Assembly: GCA_021234155.1 (NCBI GenBank)
Contig: JAJEKV010000006.1
Span: forward strand, 15,080,902-15,144,901
Origin: Isoetes taiwanensis
Taxonomy: Eukaryota; Streptophyta; Lycopodiopsida; Isoetales; Isoetaceae
Direction of reading: 5' to 3'
Length of the DNA: 64,000 bases
The notes under the pieces were generated by a model, which made no database searches, was not told the origin of the DNA, and worked only from the letters and a program-made list of their open reading frames with translations. Shown here piece after piece: positions 11,203 through 21,590 of the stretch. The position numbers and the translations under genes were made by a program. The number at the start of each line of letters is the position of its first letter. The stretch's first letter is position 1.

Positions 11203-13355
11203 TGGGTTTTGGAACTTCTGGAATTTCTGGTGACAGGCCCATTTTCCCTGGGAGTATAGACCTTTTTCTGTCTTTTTTTGATCTGTGGCAGGGGAGTAAC
11301 ATAATTCTGCTCCTTTACTCCAGTCCCCAACTCCTCTTCACTGACATCTTCATCATCCCAGAATTTACCATAGAGTTTGGAAGAAGGATCTTTCAATTCC
11401 CTTAACTTAGCTGCTGGAGTCTTGAACTCTTCCCTCTCCAAAGTTACTGTGTTTCCAGGAGTGGCTTTCTCCAATTCATGATCAGAGGGGCTTATAGGTC
11501 TATTGATCTGGACACTGCCAATTTCCTGGCCAGCTGGAGTTACAAGTCTTTGAGGCTGATTCCCCAATCCTTGTCCAGTTGGACTTACAGGCCTATTGTA
11601 GTGCTCAGTATCAATTCCCTGGCCTTCTGAAACTGGAGTCCCTGGATTTGGATCATTTTCCAAATCCCCTGTGTCAGATGTATCTTTTACATGTTCCACA
11701 GCTATGGAGGTCTCTATTGTTGCATCTTCAAAACTCGAGGCCGGGTCAAAGATCTTTGATCCTTTGGGAAATAATTCCATGACTGGGAGGGGAGATTCAT
11801 TGTTATTATTGGATGTCAGAAGAGGATTTTTGGGTGAGCTCGGTTCCCCTTTTTCCTGGCATCCGGTTGACTCCTCAGAGGAAGAGTAATTCTCATTCCC
11901 CTGAGGCTCCCTAATTTTGAGAGCCATGGAGTTATTTTTTTGATAGGATTTTTCTTCCTCCATAACCCCTTTCCCTTTGGCATCAGGATTATTAAGAACC
12001 TTTACTTTAGAAGCATCCTCCATGAACTGCACCTTTCTTTTCCATTCAGTTCTCAATTTTCTTTCTAAACTCTTTCCTGCCTCCATTTTAGTCCTCTCCT
12101 TTTCTCTTTCTTCTCTGATTTTTTGCCTCCTTCTTTTTCTTTTTTCACTCCCATTCTTATTCTGCCTGTACCTTTCTGCCTTACCTTTGTTGGGTGTGAC
12201 CCATATTTCCTCCTTCTGAATCCCCTGTTTCCCCTGATTTATTTCCTTTGGAGCCCCTTTTAACTCTCTCTCTCCTTTACAGATTTTCCCTCCATGGAGT
12301 CTCAACCCACAGGCCGAGCATGGCTGTGGCAGACCTTGCCATACCAGTTTTAATGTCTTGGGGTTACCAAAGTAATCCACAAAATTTATGTCACCCGGGA
12401 TTGGCTTTAGAAGATCGACTTGAGCCCACACTCTTGGAGCTTTATCCGGAGAGACTTCCCAACTAATAATATTCCCCGTCTGTTGGAACAGAGTAAGCAA
12501 GGACTGCTCATTCCAGTACATCGGATTTAGACCCTGTAGAGATGTCCAGGCCGGGTGATACAGCTCAGAAAAGTTCTGTGGGTCAAAGGAAGGATACCAT
12601 TTTTGGAAGAAAAACTGAGTGTTAGCCTTGGAAATGGTTCCTTGTTTGAGCAAAAGGGTAGCTGTCTGGGTGTTACCGCACTCAACCATAAAAAAAGGAA
12701 AGTCAATCCAATATATACTGTTGATTGCTACCCCCTGTTCCATTCTCTCCAACTCCCCTTTTAAAAATTGAAGTCTGACCCCCTCATGCCGGATGCAACC
12801 AATGAGCCCACGAGATTTCAGAAATTTTAATTTACTCTCTACTGCTGCATTACGGAGAGGCTTACCCACAAAGACCGGTTCCTTGTCTGTCAGCAGTTCC
12901 TTTCGCACCTCCTCCCCCACTTGATTTGCATAATCCAAGATTTGGTCCACTGCCTCCTTTTGACGCTGTAAAGTCCCCACTCCTGAAGATCGCCTGGTAT
13001 TCACCATATCTGCAGTAGAGGTAAGGAAATCTCCAAAAGCCAAGAAGTCCTTCACCTGTTCGCCCTTCTCTACCGCTGCTAGTTGGCCCGCAATCTCCCG
13101 GATCTGGCTGTGTCCCTTCTCACTTAGGGTACAAATGATTTCCAGTAACTCTGCATTCCTATTTTCCCTTTTGTCATTATTCTTGCCCGTCAATGTCGTC
13201 CCATTTCCCCCCAAATCTGTCCCTTTCTGTATATTTTGCACATTTCCCAATGCCAGTCCTGTCTGTCCCAACTGCTGAACATTCCCCGACAACCCTGCCT
13301 CCTGTTCCACTGTTTTGCACGGATCTTTCCCTTCTTTTTCCATTCTTTTTTCCAT
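11199..13355 (-). CDS. LINE 1 ORF1 (RNA-binding, DUF4283-like with CCHC knuckle)
   Basis: A 718-residue open frame starting MEKRMEKEGKDPC. Residues about 215-345 resemble the DUF4283-like domain of plant LINE ORF1 proteins, followed by a perfect CX2CX4HX4C zinc knuckle (CSACGLRLHGGKIC, about residue 350). The remaining 360 residues are low-complexity and charged: a Lys/Arg/Glu-rich basic stretch, then acidic, Pro/Ser-rich repeats with GQG/GNQ-type phrases. It would coat the LINE RNA. It is fully open, unlike ORF2. An internal in-frame Met would give a shorter N-terminus, but the upstream Met is kept because the frame is open and acidic sequence precedes the domain. Confidence 0.88.
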   Translation of the reverse strand: MEKRMEKEGKDPCKTVEQEAGLSGNVQQLGQTGLALGNVQNIQKGTDLGGNGTTLTGKNNDKRENRNAELLEIICTLSEKGHSQIREIAGQLAAVEKGEQVKDFLAFGDFLTSTADMVNTRRSSGVGTLQRQKEAVDQILDYANQVGEEVRKELLTDKEPVFVGKPLRNAAVESKLKFLKSRGLIGCIRHEGVRLQFLKGELERMEQGVAINSIYWIDFPFFMVECGNTQTATLLLKQGTISKANTQFFFQKWYPSFDPQNFSELYHPAWTSLQGLNPMYWNEQSLLTLFQQTGNIISWEVSPDKAPRVWAQVDLLKPIPGDINFVDYFGNPKTLKLVWQGLPQPCSACGLRLHGGKICKGERELKGAPKEINQGKQGIQKEEIWVTPNKGKAERYRQNKNGSEKRKRRRQKIREEREKERTKMEAGKSLERKLRTEWKRKVQFMEDASKVKVLNNPDAKGKGVMEEEKSYQKNNSMALKIREPQGNENYSSSEESTGCQEKGEPSSPKNPLLTSNNNNESPLPVMELFPKGSKIFDPASSFEDATIETSIAVEHVKDTSDTGDLENDPNPGTPVSEGQGIDTEHYNRPVSPTGQGLGNQPQRLVTPAGQEIGSVQINRPISPSDHELEKATPGNTVTLEREEFKTPAAKLRELKDPSSKLYGKFWDDEDVSEEELGTGVKEQNYVTPLPQIKKRQKKVYTPRENGPVTRNSRSSKTQ

Positions 13356-13761
13356 ATTTTACTGTTTTTAAGTTTCCACAATACTACAAAAACGATCCAG
13401 ACTCCTAACTGTAAACTTTCACAATTATTTTACTATCCGTCCATGAACAATGTGTATGAAAAACACCAGCTGCACTAACATTCCTATCTCCCACAAACTC
13501 ACCCAACCAAGATTCTAAAAGCAAGACTTCAGACTGAGGAACCACAGATGAGATAGGCGTAAATAGTTCATCTGGAAAGAACCTACTGTACACCAAGCTC
13601 TCCCATAGCCATGCACTCTCTCCCTCGAGCCATCCACAAGTGAATCTATCACCTTGGATCAGGACCGTGAAGAGCTTCATGATTTAGGGTTGAGAGTTTT
13701 CTGTTCTCCCGCCCGCGCCTCCGCCATCCCAGTCCGTCCCGCCCTTTTCTTGCTTTCAATC
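13356..13761 (-). other. LINE 1 5' UTR with a 91-codon upstream ORF
   Basis: Between the 5' end of the element (about 13761) and ORF1 lies a frame at 13405-13680, MKLFTVLIQGDRFTCGW..., that starts about 80 bp from the element end. It could be a short upstream ORF or chance. The GC-rich first 60 bp (GGGCGGGAC-type) fit an internal promoter. LINE 2 has a frame in the equivalent place. Confidence 0.5.
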
Positions 13762-13773
13762 CATTTATATTTT
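13762..13773. repeat. LINE 1 target-site duplication, 5' side
   Basis: CATTTATATTTT matches the bases before the poly-T at 6815 onward and fixes the outer 5' end of LINE 1. Confidence 0.7.
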
Positions 13774-14031
13774 CTTACAAGAGGTGAACTTTGAGTATAT
13801 GTCGATAGTGCCACATGCCATGTTGCTCTCAATACCATGAACTTAATTCCATTTAAATGTGTGAAGCACATTGTCATGAACAATGAAGAACGTAGGTTGT
13901 AGCAATGTGTATAAGGGATCAACTACAATTGCTAATTCAAACTTAGGTTGACTTTTCAATTGACTTTGCCCACAAGGTTGTTTGTGACTTAAAATCTTTA
14001 TGCTAGAATCTGCGTACAAAAATATTTTGAA

Positions 14032-14098
14032 TATCTATATAACAAGTTGCATTTTGGCAGATACCAAATCGGGAAGACTCTTGAGGCAGAACTCGTGG
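14032..14098 (+). repeat. Direct repeat, copy 1 (exon-edge-like)
   Basis: About 67 bp beginning GAATATCTATATAACAAG and running to GGCAGAAC is repeated at 14772-14838 with only a few changes. Both copies contain TTTTGGCAG followed by ATACCAAATCGGG, which looks like a splice acceptor and exon start, so the duplicated unit may include an exon edge. Confidence 0.8.
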
Positions 14099-14339
14099 AT
14101 ATAAATGCACCTTCTTCAAATTTTTATTGTTCATTTCTGAGAGTTAATGGTGCTTGGGCTCCTTTGTCATTGTTTTCATATTTGATAGACTGTAGACACG
14201 CACTGATTCAATTAATGGTGGTACTTAACTGTTTAGATAGATGCTTTTTTTCTGAAGAAACTATTAGGATAATTTAGAAGATGCCATCCTACCAATCAGA
14301 TGCCACTACAAACCAATGTTAAAATCCAGGAACACATCA

Positions 14340-14560
14340 TTTCTGACAATGAACCAGAAGGCAAAGGATGGGTTGATAGCATTTCTCACAATGAAACAAA
14401 AGAAAAGGGATGGGAAGATGGCATTTCTCACAATGAAACAGAAGAGAAGAGATGGGGTGATAGTATTTTTCACAATGAAACAAAAGATAAAGGATGGGGC
14501 GATTGCATTTCTCACAATGAAACTAAAGAAAAAGGATGGACTAACAACACAGAGAAATGA
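14340..14560 (+). repeat. 48-bp tandem repeat, about 4.5 units, coding-like
   Basis: Units of 48 bp run in tandem. In one frame (14300-14560) each encodes a 16-residue unit close to ISHNETKEKGWGDS; in a second frame (14316-14729) each encodes AFLTMKQKKRDG, followed by RMLGVLTEIRAHDPNEPK. The minus strand is open too. The copies differ mainly at a few bases, so the array is young. Since 48 is a multiple of three, every frame that is open in one unit stays open, and openness alone does not prove coding. Confidence 0.75.
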
Positions 14561-14771
14561 ACCGAGAACAACGACAACAAAAGTCTCTTCCGAAGTACAT
14601 GCCTGTCGAATGCTGGGTGTGTTAACAGAGATAAGAGCTCATGATCCAAATGAGCCAAAAAGTGTTCAAATCATCCATGAAATCGAAGCACTTGCAAATT
14701 ATGCAAGCTACATTTTACATGAAATATAATATCCTTGTGAAATTTGTCTTGCTTTGTTTTTCTTCTATATT

Positions 14772-14838
14772 TGAATATCTATATAACAAGTTGCATTTTG
14801 GCAGATACCAAATCGGGGAGACTCTTCAGGCAGAACAT
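14772..14838 (+). repeat. Direct repeat, copy 2
   Basis: Second copy of the 67-bp repeat at 14032. The two copies bracket the 48-bp array, so the whole block (about 740 bp apart) appears to be a segmental duplication with an expanded array inside. Confidence 0.8.
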
Positions 14839-14889
14839 GCAAACTTCATAGAAGAAGAGATTATTCTGCACCATCTTTTACCTTGCTGA

Positions 14890-15978
14890 GATTTCTGAAA
14901 ATAAGATTCAGAGGATGATAGTGCTTTGTTCTTTCTAGATTGTAATGAGTCCAATGTTATAGTTTAATCTCATATAGACGGTATAATCCCTATTTTTTAT
15001 TTTTTATTTGCCAACGATCTTCCTCCTTCAATAATGCACAATCTAATGGAACCCTGGGCTAATCTTTGGAAATCTAGGGGAATCTTTCTCGCTATTTTGG
15101 AGGGTCGGCTTCATGCAGTCGCTTATATCACAAATGTTGAAAATCACAAAGAATTCTCAAGGACACATGGCAAACAACATATTCACGTAATTTCACATAA
15201 TTTTTAGAAATGATAAGGAAAATGATGCGTTAAAGGCACAGAGGGTTGAGAGAGAACCTAAGAAATTGAAAAAAAATCTAAGGGTAGTTTGAGAGAGTTT
15301 GTGTTACTGCATTGGAACTGTTTTTTGAAGCATACTCGTAGGAAAATAAATAGTTGTTGAAAATCTCATAATTAGTGTTGCCCACCATGGTGATCATGAC
15401 TTCTCCAATGCAAACTTTGACTTCTTGAATTCTAGCAAATTTAGATCTTATAATGTGATTGGAGAAGGCACCTTCCGAAAGACGATTGAGCTATGCCTCT
15501 GGGCATATAGAGTCCAAGATTAGCTATCTAGTGATTTTTCTGAATAATGTTGTATAAGACGTTCTTTTTTTCGCTAATGTTATTCCTTTACCTTTGTACC
15601 ATTATTATGTTAGTTTTAGGGTGAGAATATCGAAGCGGAGACTAGAAATGGAGCCGCCTAGAATCCTTTTCGAAATCTTTCTTGCTTGAACTCAAGGGGT
15701 AATCTGTTATGTGGTTGTGTCCCATTGCCGACCAACCTATAGGTGAATGACTATGTTTGTTACGTCTGTTAACAACTATCAAAGATAGCATATAGATAGC
15801 ATTGACAGTGGTATGAATACTATGAGGTCATAGTGCAACTCAGTTGAATTCAATTTGACTTCTTCTAACGTAGTTCTCGACACTCGACTTTAGACCTTTA
15901 TATGTTTAAGCTTCGATTTTGTTCCCATATGTTCATGAACCATAGTTCGTAGACCCGTCGATAGTACGAGGACTTGTA
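14890..15978. other. No gene seen
   Basis: AT-rich sequence. A short piece near 15040-15090 (AATCTAGGGGAATCTTTC) resembles the GGAATCTT array at 35.4-36.2 kb. A (TA) run lies at 15977-15990, against the edge of the next element. Confidence 0.4.
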
Positions 15979-18054
15979 TATATATATATAGACTGGCCTA
16001 ACCAAGCCTCTACTTGACTAGACATTCAAATAGCCTTAACCTAACTAAATAAGACTACTGAATTTATTGGACCCTAAAGAGGGAGCCCTTAGAGATCATG
16101 TAACCATATAATAGTTTAACCTTAGACCAAAAGTCTAAAAATAAGGACCAGCTCAACTCATTTAATAATACAATTATTTAACCTTGACCATACTACTTTG
16201 ATACATGTTTACATTTTCAAATAAATGTAGCAAAAGGAATTCATCCACAACAAGCAATATGCTGTACCATAAAATTGCTAAATAACTTGTAAAATAACTT
16301 GTAAAACTATTTGGAATAAACTGTTGAAGAGAACTGTAAAACTAACAACAGATGTGTTAAATCCCAGCATGATCAAAAAAGAAGGGCAATACCTAAAGCC
16401 TTAAAATTAAACAGGAAAACACCATGCAAATTTAAAAACCACTGGACGAACCAAAAAGTAAGCAAATATGGAAACAGAATAAGAAAATAAGAGATCATGT
16501 AGCCAAAGGCTGAGATCCATAATTATATTACCATAAATTACTTCAAGGTGCTCCAAACATGTTTTACCAAGCAGTAAAAAACAGCCATAAATAATATTCA
16601 AAATACCAATACACAAAAAGGATTAAGAGTTTACCATACAGTTACTCCATTGAATAATTATACTTGAAGGGATCAAAATCTTACCATAAACGTTGTATAC
16701 AATATAAATACAGTAGTACATAAAAACATTCTTCAATCATTCATGCTTCCATGCAAAAGACAGAGCTAGATGCAGGAGAAGAGAGCTCGGTTACCTGCAA
16801 CAAATAGAACTAATTAGCCTTAAGAGGGTAAAAATTCTACTGCTAACAGGTAAGCAATGAACTCTCTTGGCATTTCTGCCCTTTACCCACAGTTTAACTT
16901 AAATATACTCTTACCATATGTTAAAAGCCTATGGATTATAACATTACATCTTAATTTCGAATGAGCAATTCATGCGAGCTCAGACAATTATGGTAACCTT
17001 GTTATGCCTACAAATCTTGTAACTTTTGTAGTACTACACCCTCTATAACCTTGAATATTACATTAAATGATTAGGAAACCAAAGATTTAAACAATTCAAT
17101 TGTAGGAACTGATTTGGTTGCACTCCATCATCGAATCCTCTTGATTTCTTCAATTTCAGAGTCTGCAACAAACTCCACATTGCTGCTTGATGTATTACCA
17201 GATCTAGGGACATTCCCACATGCATTCAGACTAGGGAGGAATTTTATAATTCCAGAATCACCCTTTTCCCTATTTGGATCTAATCCATGGGCTCTGCACA
17301 ATTCTAACAGTTGAGCCTTAGTAGGCTGCGGGCTACTATGCTCTAAGCCATTTCTTCTAAGGAATTCAATGAGTTTAGATCTGGTCTGCCCTTTATTGCA
17401 CACCCCCTCAGGTCGGCCTGCCTTGCTCATGCCCAAAAATCGTGTTCATAGAAGAGGGATCCGATCTTATTATATAGCATGGAGGTTAAACCATATTACG
17501 AGAAAACCAAAGCCAATCTGTTCTAAGCAAATATTACAAGAAGATTAAGAAAAAGGATCATAACAGCTGGTTTACTGTCTCGATCAATCCGAGTTGTCGA
17601 TATTTTGCATGTAACCAACAATCAAAAGGTCATCCATGGTTTGTTAGGGATCCGTCAAGACCTCTCGCCCAAAGGTCGTCGTGAGACGCCACCATCGCTA
17701 GGGTTTACTTTTCTTTGACATTAGGGTTAGCGAAAAAAACTTTGTAGGTACTATTGTAACAAATTTCGAGTATATGTTACCAACACCTTGTGTCCATATT
17801 TACACCATAAAAATCCCATATTCATTTTACCATTTGGGATCCTAGATCCTATCATCCCCCTATTGCTACAATCATCACACATACCCTATGCTAAAAATTG
17901 CACATTTGAATTCCCACCAACCTTTGGCCTGTAATCATAGTATTAGTTTAACCAATCCCTAATTTAAATGCTAGGGGTAAAAAAGCCCTTGCATAACAAT
18001 ATCTATCCTTCATATCTTATTGCGACAGATTTTCTTAAAAATCATCATTTTTGA
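15979..18054 (-). repeat. Terminal direct repeat, copy A, first part
   Basis: Matches 26299-28325 almost base for base, from ATATATAGACTGGCC to TATCTTATTG. It holds the SAP-like frame and a conserved non-coding stretch with a short frame at 16407-16616. On the minus strand this is the 3' repeat of the element. It is interrupted by the Helitron. Confidence 0.92.
17128..17436 (-). CDS. SAP-like exon, copy in the 3' repeat
   Basis: The frame begins MGMSKAGRPEG and contains RSKLIEFLRRNGL and KAQLLELCRAHGLDPN, two helix-turn-helix-like units resembling SAP or LEM-type DNA-binding motifs, then a Ser/Asn-rich acidic tail (ADSEIEEI). This copy lies in the downstream repeat, so it has no element body after it and is probably not used. 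Confidence 0.6.
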   Translation of the reverse strand: MGMSKAGRPEGVCNKGQTRSKLIEFLRRNGLEHSSPQPTKAQLLELCRAHGLDPNREKGDSGIIKFLPSLNACGNVPRSGNTSSSNVEFVADSEIEEIKRIR

Positions 18055-18591
18055 TCATTAGGGTTTTGTGTCCATTTCATTTCGTATTATCAGAAAGTGG
18101 CAGGAAATTATTGCGAGCAGGAGGTTATCTTCATGCTTATCCGAAATCTGGTACGTACTCTTTCTGAACAATGTTGGTACCAGAATTATCAAAGCACAGG
18201 CTCAATTTGACATTCACTTGATTGAACACCAGCTCAGCTTATCCAGTCTGGGATTAGGAACTTTATTTTTTTTTTCTTGCATGCTTTGTTGTGATGCGTA
18301 TAGAGGATGTGGTGCTATGCATGCTTGAAATACTAAAATGCAAATGAGTCAAACTTGCCAATTGATCTGTGGACATGTCTGGTGTATTCAAATTAAAGAA
18401 TTTCTGACTACCTACACATAAGAAGCATTTGAAAACATTAGGAAGCCAGTTCAAAAGCTGTGCCCTGCTTTACATTGTCATGTCTATTAAGTTCATGTTT
18501 GCCATTCCCTAACTTGAAAAGGAAGCAAGCAACTGTGGAAATGCTCTTACGTTTGGGCTTTATATAGGTAAAACAAAACAAAGGATCCAAA

Positions 18592-18948
18592 ATGACGATG
18601 CCATCAAGCTGTTAGTCATGTCGATGACTATGGTTGGATATCTGCTCCAAGCAAAACTACAGGTCTGAATGCCCTGATCAATCAAGCACACAAAACAAAA
18701 TTACAAAAGAAACATTCACTGCCCTAAAACATGGTATCCTGCTAATGCATCTATGAGTAAAGCTTCAGAAAGGTCGTGTTTTTGTCAAAACATTTGCTTT
18801 TTAAGGCAGACACATGGACATGTAATAAGATGGATATAGTGGATGTTTACAGTATGGAAGGACAATTTCTTGGTCGTTACATGTATGGTATTATAGCTGG
18901 ATATTGTCAGCTCAGCATTAAGCTGGATTAATGTTGGAACTTTTCATT
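18592..18948 (+). repeat. Internal direct repeat of the Helitron, copy 1
   Basis: Begins AATGACGATGCCATCA and ends near GGATTAATGTTGGAACTT. Copy 2 is at 19335-19688. The copies differ by small indels and substitutions. Confidence 0.88.
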
Positions 18949-19334
18949 GTTAAAGATGGATTTACATTTTTGATGGGTTGATTCTTTGCAGGTTGATCCA
19001 TGATGCTCATTTATGCTGTTCTAAGCATTGAATTGTAGGTTGATTCATGCTGCCTAAGCATTGAATTTTGAATGAAGTAATGTTCAGTCATGGCTTCTCA
19101 TTTGAATTAGCATATGATAAGAAGCAAGGGTTTTGGCTTATACCCACAAGAACCATTAGGTAAAGCCCACTTATATCACAATTATTCTTCTCAATGCAGA
19201 GTGAATATTTACATCCAAAAACAAGTTCATTCTATCTCCATGTCCAATTTTATAGTGGCTTTATATGAAGTGGAAGTGTTATGTACAATTGCATTTTTCC
19301 CTATCCACTATTAGGATCCATTTGATCGTCTTTT

Positions 19335-19688
19335 ATGACGATGCCATCAGCTGTTAGTCATGTTGATGACTACAGGTCTGAATGCCCTGATCAATCAAGC
19401 ACACAAGACAAAATTACAAAAAGAAACATTCACGCCTGAAAACATGGTATCCTACTAATGCATCTATGAGTAAGCTTGAGAAAGGTTGTTTTTGTCAAAA
19501 CGTTTGCTTTTAAGGTGGCGCGACACATGGACATGTAATAAGATGGATATGGTGGATGTTTACACATGGAAGGACAATTTCTTGGTCGTTACATGTATGG
19601 TATTATAGCTGGATATTGTCATCTTAGATTGAAGCATCCACTTGCAAGGTTGCTCAGCATTAAGCTGGATTAATGTTGGAACTTCCAT
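19335..19688 (+). repeat. Internal direct repeat of the Helitron, copy 2
   Basis: Same order and orientation as copy 1. It differs by several small indels and an extra segment near its end (around 19620-19650). Confidence 0.88.
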
Positions 19689-19949
19689 GTCCATGTTTTT
19701 AAGTTGTCAAGTTCGTTAAACTTAAGCTTTATATGCTAATACATGAGACATCTTTCACAACCATATTATCCAAGACATGACAACTTTTATTTTCCCATTT
19801 CATGCGGGGTATATTTATTAAGATATAATCTATGTTCAATTTAGAATAATTTATTAAGAAAATATTGTCCTCACATAATCAACTTGAAGCCACAATTCCA
19901 ACATTTTCATGCCCAACTAAAGCCCAGCAACGCTGGGCACTTTTTCTAG

Positions 19950-20269
19950 TTCTCAAATAATACTATAGGGGTTAGGATATAACCAAATTGGGGCAAGTGT
20001 ATGCCACTTTTTTGTTACACTATAAGATGCTCACTTGGACCTGCAATGCTATAGGCAATTTATGCTCCATTCATATTAGCCTTGTCCCAGGGTTGCCAAA
20101 GCTCCTGCCAAAAGAGACCCTAAACCAATATTATCTGTCCTATTCTATGGACTAAACCAGTCCATAGATTATAAGTCCAAATTTGTTGTCTAACCATTAT
20201 GCTATGCCCATCAGTTTGAAGCGGATTATATTAGGGCAGACTACAGTGGAAAATATTAAGAACCTATAT
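19950..20269 (-). repeat. Terminal direct repeat, copy A, second part
   Basis: Continues the repeat after the Helitron and matches 28336-28655, from CTCAAATAATACTATAGG to AAGAACCTATAT. The shared end at 20269 and 28655 defines one boundary of the repeat. Confidence 0.92.
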
Positions 20270-20678
20270 ATATATATTCCTACCTCCTACCGGAAGGCAG
20301 ATAAGGCCCCATATGTTAACAAAAGGGATTGGAGGATCCCTTTGCTAGCAAAGGGACCCTCCTGCCAACTAAAAGTTAAAATTGGTCCTAAAACAAAGGG
20401 AATAGATTATAGAGGGTTATATGAGCCAATGGTGGAGTTTTTTTTAAAAAAATAGTAGTAGTGATAAAGAAAATTTAGAATAAGATAATACCCAACAATT
20501 AATTACTAACAATGATGGTACCATCTTAGGCCTTACAAATAGGCCTTACACAAGCAATAAATATAGTAGATATATCATAATTACATTAAATCCTAATAAA
20601 TCTTCATTTTATAAGCTATTTCCCGGCCGAAGCCGCCTTTCAACATTCCAAGTCCAAATTTCCTTCCTATTTTCGGCT

Positions 20679-21590
20679 ATGGCGACAGTGTTTTTAGTAG
20701 ATGTCAAGTTCGGTCATTTGCTGGTGAGCAAAAAATTCTGATACATTCTTTCATGACTATTTCCTTTATAGAGATATAAGTCTTAACCGTAATCGAGATT
20801 TTTCAGGAAGCCGAGGGAGTATTGCTCGCCCGAGATCAGTATATTGTTGGTATGGGACCAAATCAGAAGGAGTATTCCATATATATAGCCACTGTGGGTG
20901 GCCAAACATTCTTCACCGAAGGCTGGGAGTCATTTCTGAAGGGAAACAACATGGTAGAAGGGACTGCACTTTTATGTAGTTTGTCTAACCATGGGACTCG
21001 CTTAACTGCCCAAATCTGCGATGGAAACTATCGCGTGAAACCTATTGGTAACTGGCAACTTGGAAGTTCCAACAAAAAAGCCTACTAAGAATCAAGCCGT
21101 GGTGTCAAAAATCAGCATGGTGCTACTGAACCAGTCAAATGTAGCGAACTAGATACATCCGATGATGACATTTCTGACGAAGATGAACCACCATCTCATA
21201 AACCATTTCGTGGTCACACTACTCGAGCCAATATCAACCGAAAATCGTATATTTATATTTAAATTCCATGCATTGTGTTAAGGTTCTCAGTAGAGATATT
21301 TTTATTATTATTACTAGGTACTAGAGAATGAAAACAAGCGGCGCAGTCCACCAAGGGGATATACAGTTGTGAGATATCGACCGTGAAACCGAAAGAGTTC
21401 CCTCGGTGGCCAAAAAGTAGCGTAAGCGCCTAGGAGGGGTTGGAACAGCTTTTAAGAAATTGTTTGGTTTAACCCTTGGAGATGTTCTTGAATTTACTTA
21501 TAATGGAAACATACTAGAGTGGGATATGAAGATCCTGAAAGGTGCTGCACTACACCGCGTTCGGAAGAACAAGTCTTAGCTTTATTTTCC
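20679..21590 (+). pseudogene. B3-like domain gene, opposite strand to the RT (element cargo)
   Basis: A first exon (20679-20723, MATVFLVDVKFGHLL) is joined by a clean 83-bp GT-AG intron to a second exon (from 20807) carrying FFTEGWESFLKGNNMVEGT and CSLSNHGTRLTAQI. That spacing and the GW..F...N.L.EGD pattern fit plant B3 DNA-binding domains (transcription factors that bind short DNA motifs). An acidic linker (SDDDISDEDE) and another exon-like piece (ending KILKGAALHRVRKNKS, after an acceptor near 21316) follow. The reading frame is interrupted more than once downstream, so the copy is not intact. It lies inside the element, pointing opposite to the RT. It may be captured host sequence or a normal part of this family. 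Confidence 0.55.

Larger units (their letters stand above)
6823..13761 (-). mobile_element. Near full-length L1-clade LINE (LINE 1)
   Basis: A 6.9-kb non-LTR retrotransposon on the minus strand. Its 3' end is a poly-A tail seen as T at 6823-6859. Going upstream come a 3' UTR, ORF2 (zf-RVT, RT and endonuclease, 7422-11202), ORF1 (11199-13355) and a 5' UTR to about 13761. A short duplication (CATTTATA...) flanks the whole element, so it inserted by target-primed reverse transcription and is nearly complete. ORF1 is open over 718 codons while ORF2 has several breaks, so this copy is fairly young but cannot supply its own intact ORF2 protein. ORF1 and ORF2 overlap by 4 bases, the usual compact L1 layout. 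Confidence 0.93.
18055..19949 (+). mobile_element. Non-autonomous Helitron inserted in terminal repeat copy A
   Basis: The insertion is absent from repeat copy B. Its 3' end has the Helitron hallmark: a 7-bp stem hairpin (GCCCAGC, loop AAC, GCTGGGC, 19922-19938), seven bases, then CTAG (19946-19949) followed by T. The likely 5' end is TC at 18055 preceded by A, so the insertion falls between A and T as Helitrons require. There is no RepHel helicase inside, so it depends on another element. It contains two 350-bp direct repeats. As the host repeats are nearly identical, the Helitron is younger than the RT element. Confidence 0.75.

Noticed and set aside
11202-13478. Plus-strand frames over LINE 1 ORF1 and ORF2
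   Set aside because: They are shadows of the minus-strand LINE proteins, which carry clear domains.
16407-16616. 69-codon hydrophobic minus frame in both terminal repeats (also 26725-26934)
   Set aside because: Identical in both copies only because the repeats are; it lies beyond the SAP exon, in the proposed intron, and has no partner signals.
18592-19688. TRIM or solo-LTR interpretation of the two 350-bp repeats
   Set aside because: No TG...CA ends, primer-binding site or target duplication was recognised, while the Helitron 3' end is clear; kept only as an alternative.
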